Shown in pieces: positions 32,055-43,096 of a DNA stretch of 64,000 nt. The position numbers were made by a program, and so were the translations under genes. The DNA is from Narthecium ossifragum (Eukaryota; Streptophyta; Magnoliopsida; Dioscoreales; Nartheciaceae). Each line of letters opens with the position of its first letter. Within the stretch, counting starts at the first letter, position 1. The DNA lies in the NCBI GenBank assembly GCA_963920575.1, contig OY986971.1, positions 5,433,340-5,497,339 on the forward strand. The letters run 5' to 3'. The notes beneath the pieces were generated by a model that was given only the letters and a program-made list of their open reading frames with translations, did no database searches and was not told the origin of the DNA.

Positions 32055-34471
32055 TGTCACACCCCGATCCAGAAAACCCATCCCAGACGGGGCGTGAGGG
32101 TTTCTATCACTATTCATCTTTAATTGGCGCGATACGAAACGGAAAAGACAGATAATTTAAACAAATTGTATTCCAGAGGTGAAACTGATATTCAATTCAT
32201 ATATATACATCAAGTTGTACTGATACAAGATTCGATAATAAAATCCTCCAATGGACAGATTTATACAATAATCTAAAATTCCTCAAAGGTATTTACAATA
32301 TACAAGATTTCCAAAAAAAGTACAACAATCGATCCTCCAACAACCTCAAGCACCTCTGGACTTACTCGCGGCACCAAAGGCCGATCTCGCCGGCTCCACA
32401 AACGAAGAACTGCCGCCTGCACCTGCAAACGCAGCTCGGGTAGGAGTGAGCGATAAGCTCAGTAGGGTTCTACTCTACGGCACACTGAAAGGAGGAAAAC
32501 AACAATAGTGTTGCCTTCCCGCTCAAGTCTAACGGATGCCACGGGTCCCACAACCCTGTCGATGTCCCAAGGGCTCCTGTCATGAAACCTCTCTCCTGAA
32601 CAAGTTACCAGGAGGCCAAGGAACAGTAACATGCAGGATCACCCTTACCCAAGCAGGAATACCATGCCTTGGGGAACCACGTCAGGAACGCATCGACATG
32701 CATCCTTAGCACTTGGCCTTGGGAGAAGACACGACCTCTAAACCTCAAACACTGATCCGAGCCAACTATTGCAAATCCTCGATAACAAGAGATTCCATTT
32801 ATACAATCACACCCTAATCCTGACTACCCAGCCACGGTCCTAAGGCTAGATCCGAGCTACCCGAGAGTCTCGGATCGGCGACCCAAACCATCGCCCGCCT
32901 AACCTCATATGCTTCTAATACACACAATGCATGAGCCTAGGCAAACATCTATCCTAGATGTCTCTACATGCCACAACATCAGTTATAGGTCAACATATAT
33001 ACAATAGCCCTCGGCACTCGCCGGCAAGAGGCTAAGGTTCCACAGTTCCACATTAGCTAACACTCATAGCTAGCTAATGGCTAAGCAAACAATTAAGCAG
33101 CTAAATACCAACCACACATGTATTTAAATGCAAGCCAACTCATCAATTTATTCAAAGGAAATCAACATGCGATTCAATCCTTAATCTCTATGGACATCCC
33201 TTGAAAACTTCATGAAAACCTCATACCAACCTCCCAACATGTTTAGCTATCAAACCCAAGTGAAAGCCATTCAGGAAAAACCAGAAAAACACTGCTCAAG
33301 GGCCCACGGTCGATGCGACGGTCGATCCGACGGTCGACCGTGAGGCCACGGTTGATGTCACGGTCGATCCGGCGGTCGACCGTGGGACCAAAACGAGGAA
33401 AACCCCAAGGGCGACGGTCGATCCACCCATCGACCCTGGGAAGCCCAAAATAGAACAGAGCCTCACGGACGATGCGACGGTCGATCCGCCGGTAGACCGT
33501 GAGGCGGGATGAAAAAGGGAGGGAGCCCGCGGTCGATCGGTCCATCGACCGTGGGAGGCCAAAATCCCGACAAAGCCTGACGGACAATGCGACGGTCGAC
33601 CGTCAGGCCCAGAAAGAGCGTATCAATGCTTGACGGTCGATGCACCGATCAACCGTCGAGCCTTAGGCACAGTTCATCAGAACAGTGCCGGAAATCCATT
33701 TCCTTGGAATTCAAGGATCAAATCAAGTTGGAAGTTGATGAAATTTTGCAAGCAAGTGTAATTAACGATGGGGAAACCAAAGGTATGAAGAAATCACATT
33801 TTTGATGGCTAAATCTCCTATCTAAGTCGAAACGGGCGAAAACAGACAAAACAGCGATAATACGGAAATCAGCCGTTGGAATACGGAAAACGCGAGATAG
33901 GAATACTTTAAGTCATCCACATTTCATGCACAAAGAGCTACATAGTATTCTAACAAGTACTCCTACAGCGAAAGGGCATTAAACCTATCCTAGGAGAACC
34001 CGATCCTAAGATCGAGATAGAAACACCTACTTGAGGGCAGCTCCTCCACGCGTCCAACCGGTCAAGCCGCCAAGATCCGCGCTCCGAAAGCCGCGTCTCC
34101 AAGCCCTAGCTCAGCCGAAGGAGAGAGAAGGAGAGAAAACGATAGGAGAAGAGAAGGAAAGAGAGAGAAAGGGACAGGGCTTATATAGATATCCGGATCG
34201 ATCTCAGCCATCCGATTCGATCTTTCCCGATCGAGCTCCGATCTTCCGATCGGACGCACCCTAGAGATTCTAATCAAACACATACATCAATCCAAGGCCG
34301 TGGGTGCAACTTGGGTGTGAAACCGATCACCAGAGGACATATTTACCAAAATGCCCCCGGGGTCCATACCGCCATACGATCGCCCGATCGTACCCGACGC
34401 GGAACCAAACCAACAGGAAACTGACTCTCGACCCACGTGGTCGAGCCAGGTCAGAGGGACGGGCCCTCACA
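32055..34471 (-). mobile_element. 5' LTR of the chromovirus (2417 bp)
   Basis: Plus-strand ends TGTCACACCCCGATCC... and ...GGGCCCTCACA. It is the unexpanded counterpart of the 3' LTR. A promoter-like CTTATATAGAT is near 34180 (antisense reading ATCTATATAAG). A palindrome cluster lies at 33305-33660. The region 32650-33415 is the single-copy ancestor of the 808-bp array. Confidence 0.93.
33305..33660. repeat. GTCGATC/GATCGAC palindrome cluster, 5' LTR
   Basis: At least six modules of the form CACGGTCGATG..GGTCGACCGTG, with arms reverse-complementary to each other. They correspond one for one with the cluster at 26000-26345. Substitutions are mainly CG to CA or TG, for example 'gttgatgtcacggtcgatcc'. 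Confidence 0.85.
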
Positions 34472-34476
34472 TTACT

Positions 34477-35083
34477 GTTCCGCTGCCTCTTAGTAACATA
34501 TTCAAGAGAGAGGTTTCATGATAGGAGCCCTTGGGACATCGACGAGTTATGGGACCCTTGGCATACCTTAGGCTTAGGCGGAGAAACGACACTATTGTTT
34601 TTTCCTCCCTTTGTGTGTGACTTAGAGTAGAACCCTACTGAGCTTTGTTGCTCACTCCTACCCAGGCTGTGTTTGTAGGCACATGCGTCAGCTCTTGTTC
34701 TGTAGAACCAGCTGGACAGGCGTTTGGTGGCGCAATGAGTTCAGGTGTTGGCGGCTTCAACAGTTCCTTTTGTTATAGATTACTTTTGATAGATGTATTA
34801 ATGTATGATTTTCCTTCTTTGAGGATTAGATGTTTATGAATCTGTATTCGAGGAGTAAATTGTATAATTCTGAGGTTTGTATAAATTCTGTAATCTTGTT
34901 TACTCTGATGTTAATATGGAACTGTCATAGATAATAGTTTATTAGAAATTATTATGTTGTCCCTTTGATAGAATTGTTCAAATTAGTTGTGAAAATTATT
35001 ATATAAATGTGCCAGAGATGATTGAATATGTTTAAGTCCCACACATCCTGGCCCGGATGGATTTTCTGGGTTAGGGTGTGACA
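34477..35083 (+). other. Terminal part of the 12116-35083 solo LTR
   Basis: Continues the LTR text broken at 18692 ('ttactgttccgctgcctcttagtaac', 'gtagaaccctactgagctt', 'cctacccaggctgtg') and ends at TGTGACA 35083. No gene. Confidence 0.8.
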
Positions 35084-35088
35084 GATCG

Positions 35089-36396
35089 TGAGCCTCTGTT
35101 GCTACTTTGGTTCCCCAAGGTCAATGGGCCTCTGTTGCCACTTTGGTTCACCATGGTCGATGCTCCGAACGACTGTCAACTTTTGCCTCACCTCAAGGTC
35201 GACCTCCAGCCTTTAATATGGATTTCACGTGTTTCTTTGATTGGAACTCTTTCATAAAAGATACCCAATGATGTTAGAAAGCATGCATGCTATTATCAGT
35301 GGATTTTCGAGGGTTTTGGTGAATGTTTTGGATGCGGTTTAACGGTAGAAATAAATTGTGAAAATATGGTTTTATATTAATGTTCGCATGTTATAGACTT
35401 GCTTTATTGTTATTAGCAGCATGTGGTTCCGCTGTACGAACTAATGCTTATTTATGTATATATACCCTTTTGGCGAGCTATAGGCTACGCCCAGACTTGT
35501 ATATTATTTGACATACTGTTGCATGGTCATACTTTTATATATGTGTCTGAACATTGCATACACTTTTGTTTGCATTAGAAGCATTAGGCTAGGTCGTGAG
35601 TGATGGGTTGATCGCCGATCCGAGGGCTCGGGCAGCTCGAATCTAGTCTTAGAACCAAGGCTGGGTAGCAAGGTGTAGGACGTGGAATTGTCTTGTTAAT
35701 ATTATGTTATAGAGGATTTTTGTTTAGTTGGCTACAAATTATTCTAATTGAGATTTAGAGGTCGTGTCGTTACTCCAAGGCCAACAGCTAAGGATTGTTG
35801 TCGATGCGTTCCTGACGTAGTCCTCAAGTGTGATAATCCTGCTTGGGTAAGTGTGATCCCGCATGGTACTATTCCAATGCCTCTTGGTAATATGGTCAAG
35901 AGAGAGGCTTCATGTCGGGAGTCCTTGAGACATCGATTGGGTTATGGTACCCTTGGCATACCTTAGACTTGGTAGGGCAACGATACTGTTATTGTTTTTC
36001 TCCCTTTAGTGTGACATAGAGTAGAACCATGTTGAGCGTATCGCTCACTCCTACCCAGGCTGTGTTTGCAGGTGCAGGAGACAGTGCTTCTGTAGCTCCT
36101 AGCGTATCAGCTTTTGGTGGCGCGTCGACTTCTGGAAACTCCACTGTACTTTTGGCAGTTTTTGTACATAGACATCTTTCGAGGAGTATATAAATGTATA
36201 ATTTCCCTCTTCAAGGAGTTTTGATAATATTGTATCAGTACATTTTGGTTTAATATTGGAGATTACAGTTTTAGCCTCAGATAAATTGTTTACATTTGTT
36301 GTGATAATTGTTGTATAAATACGCCACGAATGGATTGAATAGATTGGGAACCCTCACGTCCCGGACTAGATGGGTTTTTTGGGTCGGGGTGTGACA
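35089..36396 (+). other. 3' part of the outermost Tekay-like LTR
   Basis: LTR text only: modules such as 'ggctccatagtcgacc...gaccgtgagcc' at the junction with 12080-12115 (an old form of the GTCGA palindrome), then 'tgcattagaagcattaggctagg' and the terminal GGGTGTGACA. No ORF of substance. Confidence 0.7.
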
Positions 36397-36625
36397 TTAC
36401 CTCTATCATTAACCCTTGACATAAATTCATGAAGGATTTCTTCATATTCTGATATTAAATTTCTCAATATATTATCATATGAATATTTTCCTTTGCCTCT
36501 ATTTTGGCCAATTATGCTTCTCCAGATTTCTCCCTGAATTTAGCCTCTGCCAAAGGCTTGGCCTCGTCCACCTCATCCTCTTCCTCCCCCTGAATCGTGG
36601 AAGGAAATACCAGTTCATTTTGACT

Positions 36626-37156
36626 TTATAAAAATTCACGGGTTAAAAAATCATATAAACAATTAGTTTTCCTTTTAATATATTCAATTGAGAAATCAAA
36701 TAGTGATAATTCAGCTTGCCAATCTACAAAAATTTGTGTGGATGTTAGATTTTTCACATCATTTTCAATAACATTCTTAACTGAGTTAAAATATATTCTA
36801 TGAATAAAATGCTGATTCAAGATATCATCTTGAAATTTATATAAATATTTAACAATAGAAGGTATTTCTTTCTTTATAGTAAAATAATTCATTTGAGTAG
36901 AATTTCACTTTCTAGAAGTAAATCTAACCAAGTCTTCTTTATTAAAGTATGGATTTACTTGCTTAAGAATTCCACCATAACCAATATTACTAGCATCAGT
37001 TTCAATTACTTTCTTCCAATTATGAATTGTTAAATGAACACAAGGCAAAATTTTCACTTTAAACTTGATTAGTCTAATAGCGCGTATATGCTCATTTATC
37101 CAAGGAGAAGGATTTTTCTTAAGTCTATTGTATAAAATTGATAAATCATTGGCCAT
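36626..37156 (-). pseudogene. Caulimovirid RNase H region
   Basis: Two frames (36905-37156 and 36626-36892) show ETDASNIGYGGILKQVNP, the RNase H start with its catalytic Asp, and later DWQAELSLFDFSIEYIKRKT followed by a DFLTRE-type end typical of plant pararetroviruses. RNase H removes the RNA strand during reverse transcription. A frame break at about 36900 and stops make it non-functional. Left of it (36400-36620) is the remaining C-terminal part with an Arg/Gly-rich stretch. Confidence 0.85.
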
Positions 37157-37302
37157 ATTTTAATAATAATCAACTATATAGTTAATAGCTCCTAAGAACC
37201 TTTGTAATTATGTAGTATCAGTAATAATATTTGAAAATTTAGAAGCGAATTCTATACTTCTATCGATTAGAATAATTGTTTCTTGGCCAATATTATGTTC
37301 AC

Positions 37303-39585
37303 TGTTGCGCCCCGACCCGCAGGGCACACCCGGGCCGGGGACGCGAGGGGGAAGAACCTACAACTACAGCCTCAACTGGCGGAAACAGTTGAGACTACGG
37401 CCAGCTGGCGGAAACAGCTGCCAACAGGAACAAGCGGAAGCAAGCAAACTACAACATCTATTAACAACTATTACAAAACGGTAATAATAGCGTTAAACAG
37501 AGTTTAGTACGACAAGCTACAAGGGATCAACAGTCCCCAAAAAGAAACTACAACACCCACCGGGGTCTCCGCGAAGGTGCAAACAAAACCATCCTGACCC
37601 CCAGACATGGTCAGGATCCGGCGCATTGCCACGAGACGGCCGCGGGGGCAACACGGGAACAGAGCGGCCACCTGCACCTGCAACAAACACAGTCCAGGTA
37701 GGCATGAGCAACAGCTCAGCAGGGTCCTACTCTACCACCCTCGCTAAGAAGGCAAACCCAACGAACCAACCCTAAGGCCAAGTACTGAGGCTTGCCAAGG
37801 ACCCCATAAATCCCGTCACTAACCCGAAGGATTCCTGTCCCATAGTACGCCCCTCCGACAACCACTGCTCAGGGGTGGGCAACTCCGACAATCCCTGACA
37901 CAGGGTGGACATGACGCTACTGGTAGGACACCCTTCCCCAAGCGGGATCTCCACACTTGGCGGAACGACCGAGGTTAGGACTACCATCTCTCAGTACTCC
38001 AAGCCACAGAGCCAACAGGACCCCTAACTCCTGACCAAGGACTAAGCCTAGTCAGGGAGTCCATCGATCCCATCGATATCCTCCCCCCCCCCCCCCCCAG
38101 GGTTCCTGTCCAACCTACGTCCCTCCGATAGCCACTGCTCAAATACTGGGCTACCTCCGACGGTCCTTGACACAGGGTGGACCGGACGATACTTGTAGGA
38201 CACCCTTACCGGGGTAACGGCGTCAACCACTTAATCATTGATCACCGGAGACCACGGGTCAACCCCACCCAGTCTAACCTAGCATGACTAATGCTCAGGA
38301 GCAGGGCAGGATAAGTATGATAAAGCGGTAAACAACCAACACAGCAAGGGCACACCTTCGGCCCACTTATACTAAACACTCCCGAGGGTCATGACTCCCT
38401 CGGTTCACCACAAAGCAGTAACATTCAAGCATGATTCAATACAGGATCAACCCCGAGGGTAAAAACCGTAAAAACCACATACATGCGAAGCCCTGCGGGC
38501 AAAACTCTTGAAAACCCTCTCTGTTGCTGAAGGATCGATCCTCATCAAGGTAAGGATCGATCATCCAAGCAACAGTGAGCTTCCCTCGCTGACGAGCCAA
38601 AGAAGATCGATCATTCTCGGGACGAAGGGTAACCATGCTTACCCAGGCCCCATGATCGATCTCCTCCCATAAGAAGATCGATCATGTGCTGGGCGCAGCA
38701 AGCCCACACCAGAGGACCGATCCTTCCTCCCAGAAGGATCGATCACCCAAAGATGGGTTCCGGCGTGCTTCCGGCCGGAGAACCGCCGGAAAACACAACC
38801 AAACCTCACCAAACTTGGTGGGTTGGTAGATCTGAGTACCACGAGGCTACTCAAGGCCTCAAAACCGGAAACCAATATCTCCACAAGGAGATCTATCAAG
38901 AACAAAACCCGGATTTAAACCCTCAAAGCTAGCCGGAGTTTGGAGTAGGATCCCTACCTCCTCAGAGCAGCTTCGATCCACGAAGCCTAGCCAGGGATCT
39001 TCCTCGCCTCGCCACGAACCCAACGAGCCTTCAAGCTCCAGGAGAGGTGGCCGGAGGAGGAAGAACGGAGGAGAGAAAGGGGCGGTCGGAACAGGGGAAG
39101 AAGCAGAGCATCCGCGGGAAAGAAGAAGAAGAGGGGAAGAAAGGAGGGGGAGGGGAAGGGGGTAAGGCCGGGGAAAGCTGGAGAAACCGCGGGAAAGGCA
39201 AAGGAGGGGAGCAAAAGTCTCCCCTCCCCTGACAGGGGAAGCGACGGCCACCGCGGTGGCCGTCCTTCGAAAGCCACCGACAAAGACTTCCAGACACAGG
39301 CATGATCGATCATCCTTGCATGCGGGATCGATCTTGCTAGCCACAGGATCGATCTCCACCCCCAGGTGATCGATCTTCTGAGCCCTGAAAGACAAACTTG
39401 GGCTGGGACACAGGCCCAAGTCCAGAACCCCCAACCTCGGGCCCACCTAACCTTTCTAGCAACCACAAGCACCAAACAAGGTCTGTGTGTGCACACCCCG
39501 TGTGAAACGACCGCCAAGGCGCAATTTCCCAAATTGCCCTTGGGTCAAAAACAAGCCAAAGGAAAAAAAGGGGCAGGTCCTCACA
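37303..39585 (-). mobile_element. Tekay-like solo LTR inserted in the caulimovirid
   Basis: Plus-strand ends TGTTGCGCCCCGACCC... and ...GGCAGGTCCTCACA, with perfect duplications TTCAC at 37298-37302 and 39586-39590. Length 2283 bp. Closest in the window to 12992-17114 (opposite strand). It contains a 16-base C run (38083-38098) and two palindrome groups. No internal domain. Confidence 0.93.
38530..38780. repeat. AAGATCGATCAT-type palindrome modules
   Basis: Pairs such as GGATCGATCC(14 bp)GGATCGATC near 38533 (22-bp spacing), and copies near 38600, 38652, 38675 and 38707-38750. A second small group lies at 39302-39376. Same LTR position, read on the minus strand, as the 15060-15720 cluster. 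Confidence 0.8.
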
Positions 39586-40236
39586 TTCACGATATCTAAT
39601 TTCATTTTGGGAGCAGATATAACTAATTCATTCCTACTTATAATATTCTGAAATATTTCTATATGCTTGCAAAGCTGATTCAAATCATTTGAGTAAATTA
39701 ATGTCATCTATATATGACATAATAAAATTGGAATGAGGATTGAAAATATCATTCATGATATTTTAAAATTCAGACGGGGCATTTTTACTTGATAAATTCA
39801 ATTGAAAAGACCACTTTTATTAGGAATATAATATCTAATCCATTTAGGCACTTTATTGATAGGCTTATAATTAATCACTAATCGAGGAACTCCTTGTTCT
39901 CTCTTAGTAGCATTATTTACATAAAATGTTGTGCAACTACATGTATAATATGATTTTCGTATTAATTTTTTCTCCAATAGAGAAGCAATTTTCTTTTTAA
40001 ATAAATCAATATATTCTTGATTCATTTAACAAGGCTGAGCTCTTGTCAGAATATTTCTCATCAAAATTCTCTTCGTAAGTAAGAGTAACAATGGGTTGCT
40101 TCCTATCCCAAAATGTATTTGGGGTAGTACCAGAAACTATAAATTGAAACCTTTTTTCTGTTTGATCTATTAGATTTTTTATTTCCGGCTTTGCCAATTG
40201 TTCTTTGATTCGGATAATAGAAATTTCTTCTTTCAA
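39586..40236 (-). pseudogene. Caulimovirid reverse transcriptase region
   Basis: The frame at 39798-40025 contains PRLVINYKPINKVPKWIRYY, a palm-domain block conserved in caulimovirids. The catalytic YIDD codons are at 39703-39714, but the reading frame shifts right there (the ORF at 39456-39707 is in another frame). The segment 40006-40236 is the upstream linker with TFWDRKQPIVTLTYEE. The rest of the polymerase lies across the solo LTR at about 37160-37302. Not translatable as one protein. Confidence 0.85.
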
Positions 40237-40276
40237 AAAACTTATTTGTTTTTTTTAATAATATCTTTAACCTCAT

Positions 40277-40552
40277 TCAAGATTTGTTTTTACGATGTTC
40301 AGAGATAAAATCAAATTTAATTGATTTTCCTTCATATGTAGCATTAGAGCATGAAGAATCAATTGTTTGAATTGGCATTATATTATGAAAAAATATTGTT
40401 TCAAGTATTATATGCTGAGATAAATTTTTGATCAATACAGATGGAGCTGGAATGCAAGTGTTATTACTTGCACAAATATATGCTTTGCAAATTTTATAAT
40501 TAACTTCCAACTTATTTGCCTTTGCACCACTGAATTGCAGAGTGGTTTTCAC
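40277..40552 (-). pseudogene. Caulimovirid protease region
   Basis: A minus-strand frame beginning near 40552 shows the text of the pararetrovirus aspartic-protease domain (VLIKNLSQHIILETIFFHNI). The active-site triplet would lie just upstream of 40552 (about 40600), where 'gcaccattatcaattaatgc' corresponds to an Asp-centred motif in another frame. Position directly upstream of the reverse transcriptase fits this call. Confidence 0.65.
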
Positions 40553-41740
40553 AAAATATTGAGAGGGTACTATTCATTCTCGGATACAATTTAAATCAGC
40601 ACCATTATCAATTAATGCTATCAAGTTGGGTATAACCACTTGATCTGATATTATCAAGGTTACCTCAATATCCTATTTTTGTGAGGTAATCTGTTGTAAA
40701 ATTTGCAATAAATCATTTTGTTGTTCTCAGGATGATGCTGGTTTATGTATTGATTCATGAACACGTTCTTCATTTCCTCCAACCATAGAAAGAATAAATT
40801 TATTTTCTTCTCTTATGCTTTTAATTTCTTCTTTGAGTTTATTAACCTTTCAATTTAACTCATATAAAGACAAAGTCTATACTGTTTTTTCTTATCGTCT
40901 TTTTAAAACTTTTGACAGCCTATAGTTATTATCAATTTTATGAGTTTTTCCTTTTTTTCTCCTTGTATACATAAGTCTATTGATTTAGACTCTATTTTAG
41001 AAGACATATGTTCTTCTCAGAGTAATTTTATAAATGATTCTTTATTTATAGTAATCTTATTGATTGATAATCCATTCATTTCGACTATTAATTTCCAATA
41101 ATCTAGATTATCTTTTTATATTATTAATATTATTACTACCTTGATAAGGATTTTCCTTGTCGCTTAGTGACTCGGAAGAAGAAGCATCATTTTCTTCTTT
41201 TGACTCAAAATTAATTAAAATTCTTTATAAGGATTTTCTTAATCTTTCATCTTCGACCTCATCATTTTCAGACTCAACTGGCTTTATGAAAGTAGTTGCT
41301 TCTAAATAAGAAGTAGAGACTCTTTCTAATTTTAGAGGTACTATAGGAGGAAATCGTGATTTTTTTTGGATTCTACTGTTAGTTTTCCGGGATTTATAAT
41401 GTTCTTCTAACATATTAATTCTTTGTTCTTTTTTTTGAAGATAATAATTCAAAAACCAGGACACAAAATATTGAATCTAATTCTTAGATTCGAGATCCTG
41501 AAAATATGACCATTTATACCTCTGTCGTTGTCTTCCCATCGAAATTTGAGAAAAACTAATATCTAAATTGTTTATTATAGAGCTCTTGGAATTCCTTATT
41601 AAGGAATTGCCTTTCATTACTTCCTGGATTAAAATCCATTACAAACGAACACTCTTTCCAGAGTCTGTATTAGGCTCTCTTTCATATATTTCATGAGGAA
41701 TTTAGGACTCAGATATTTTGATCGCTTTTATAGGAGAATA
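40553..41740 (-). pseudogene. Caulimovirid upstream polyprotein, decayed
   Basis: AT-rich, with only short frames (79 codons at 41225-41464, charged and Ser/Lys-rich). By position this would be the coat or zinc-finger part of the polyprotein. I see no diagnostic motif, so the assignment rests on synteny with the downstream domains. Confidence 0.5.
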
Positions 41741-41889
41741 TCGATCGTCCATCCCGTGATTACTCCCATATACCACTTGATTATGATCCATCTGATTCTA
41801 GGGGGCATGATCTTGTAAAATATGTGCCTAAAGTACCTTTTCCTTATGCGTTTATGGATCCTTCCTCCATACCCAATAAGAAATCATAT

Positions 41890-42590
41890 GTATAGGAAAT
41901 CACGGAGATATTCAAGCGAGTAAACATCAACATACCACTTTTAGAGGCCATTCGACAATTCCCTTCCTATGCAAATTTTTTGAAAGATCTTTGTACCCAA
42001 AAATGCAAATCCAAATCTCATGTCTCTAAGAAAATTTTTCTGACTGAACATGTAAGTTCGATCCTGAAGTATGACACTCCACAAAAACTTAAGGATCCAT
42101 GTACCCCAGCTATTTTTTGTTGTATAGGAGACTATCATATTGATGGTGCTCTTCTTGGTCTTGGTGCTAGTGTAAATTTATTATCATATTCTTTATATCA
42201 GAAATTTAACATGAATGATTTGAAACCTATGACAGTAACCTTTCAGTTAGCTGATAGATCCCTCAAGACACCATGAGGTATCTTGGAGGATGTGCTAGTT
42301 AAGGTTGATAGCTTCTTCTTTCCAGTTGACTTCATTGTCTTGGACATGGAGCTCATAGTTCTTTGCAAGAAATCCGTGCCTATTATCTTAGTTTGATCTT
42401 TACTAGCAACTGCAAATGCTTGTATTAACTATCGTGTATGTGTTATGGATATCTCTTTTGGCAACATGAAGAAACGTTTGAATATATTTAAGGATGCATA
42501 TTTGCCTGCAAATAATGACTGCTTTGTTATTGACGTTATCAATGATTGTCTCTATATTTCTGATTCATCCGTATTTTGACAGTGATTTGG
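41890..42590 (+). pseudogene. Athila gag C-terminus and protease-like region (broken)
   Basis: The frame at 41980-42276 shows KDLCTQKCKSKSHVSKKIFL and then the retropepsin-like block with LLGLGASVNLLSYSLYQKF, equivalent to the DLGASVN motif of Athila/Tat proteases; the active-site Asp is replaced by Gly here. It continues with LKPMTVTFQLADRSLK. A TGA at 42274-42276 interrupts, after which the frame continues (FFFPVDFIVLDME) with more stops. Protease would process the Gag-Pol precursor; this copy cannot. Confidence 0.85.
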
Positions 42591-42599
42591 CTACTGGAC

Positions 42600-43080
42600 A
42601 ATTTGGTGATGATTATGTTGAAACAAACTTATGTACAAAGATCTCAATATTTTGTAAAGTGGAACCACCACCTCCTCATTTACCTATATCTGCACCATCG
42701 TCCCTGCCTACAACATCTATTTTTAAATTAAACCTTTGATCCCTTCACTTACGGTTCATTTTACAGATAATTTTAATACCATGGGAGAGATATACCGTAA
42801 ACCTGGTTGTAACATGAAATAAGATGGTTTAATCCAAATTCAACAAAATGATGATAGATTGTCTTTTATAGACGGTGGGGTTTTTAATACACTTGTGGGG
42901 AAGAAGGAATCAATAGGACTACATCATCAAATACTTGACATATTACGGGACAGAATATGGTTTGAATCATTATGTGGAGGAAATTATTATTGGTGGTGTA
43001 ATCGAGTCCGTCAATCTGATGAATCCATGCCATAATTGACCCTTTCGGGACGTCTGTTGAAAGACTTTAAATCTCTACGC
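42600..43080 (+). other. Unassigned stretch at the pol deletion
   Basis: AT-rich, no domain recognised. It probably contains the breakpoint that removed pol. Short open frames only. Confidence 0.4.
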
Positions 43081-43096
43081 TTTCTGGGAGGCAACC

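Larger units (their letters stand above)
18693..34471 (-). mobile_element. Complete but dead Del/Tekay chromovirus (Ty3/gypsy)
   Basis: Both LTRs are present: the 3' LTR at 18693-27162 (enlarged) and the 5' LTR at 32055-34471. They are flanked by perfect duplications TTACT at 18688-18692 and 34472-34476. Internal order on the minus strand is primer site, gag with zinc knuckle, protease, reverse transcriptase, RNase H, integrase and chromodomain-like tail. Subtracting from the 8470-bp 3' LTR the solo LTR (2406+5), the hAT-like insertion (1202+8) and three extra 808-bp units leaves about 2425 bp, matching the 2417-bp 5' LTR. Confidence 0.95.
12116..35083 (+). mobile_element. Tekay-like solo LTR containing two further nested insertions
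   Basis: Begins TGTTAGGACCC and ends GGGTTAGGGTGTGACA. Flanking duplications are GACCG (12111-12115) and GATCG (35084-35088), one mismatch. Removing the two nested units (12992-17114 and 18693-34471 with their duplications) leaves about 3.06 kb. The first 300 bp carry typical text for this family ('ggcaatttggtaaaat', 'ggtttcacacccgc', 'ccttggattgatgtatgtg'). No internal retrotransposon domain belongs to it. Confidence 0.82.
11989..36396 (+). mobile_element. Older Tekay-like LTR (3' part), host of the main nest
   Basis: The visible native pieces are 11989-12115 and 35089-36396, which join across the 12116-35083 insertion. The end reads GGGTCGGGGTGTGACA at 36396, the same terminus as the other Tekay-like LTRs here. 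35580-36100 matches their internal text ('tgcattagaagcatt', 'gtagagtagaacc', 'ctacccaggctgtgtttgcag'). Its 5' part was displaced left of the window by the Athila insertion ending at 11983. On the right it abuts the caulimovirid sequence. Confidence 0.72.
36397..41740 (-). pseudogene. Endogenous caulimovirid (plant pararetrovirus) fragment, split by a solo LTR
   Basis: A very AT-rich minus-strand block with pararetrovirus polyprotein similarity in the order (reading leftwards) upstream ORF, protease, reverse transcriptase and RNase H. It is strongly decayed by stops and frameshifts. It is interrupted by the LTR at 37303-39585, whose TTCAC duplications show the two halves were contiguous. There are no LTRs of its own and no tRNA primer site in the window. 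Text resembles badnavirus/petuvirus-type polymerases; the genus cannot be settled by eye. The boundary with the Athila derivative on the right, about 41700-41760, is approximate. Confidence 0.8.

Noticed and set aside
38859..39532. 195- and 181-codon minus-strand ORFs in the solo LTR
   Set aside because: They lie within LTR sequence with purine-rich tracts; no homologous domain and not conserved in the sister LTR at 12992-17114.
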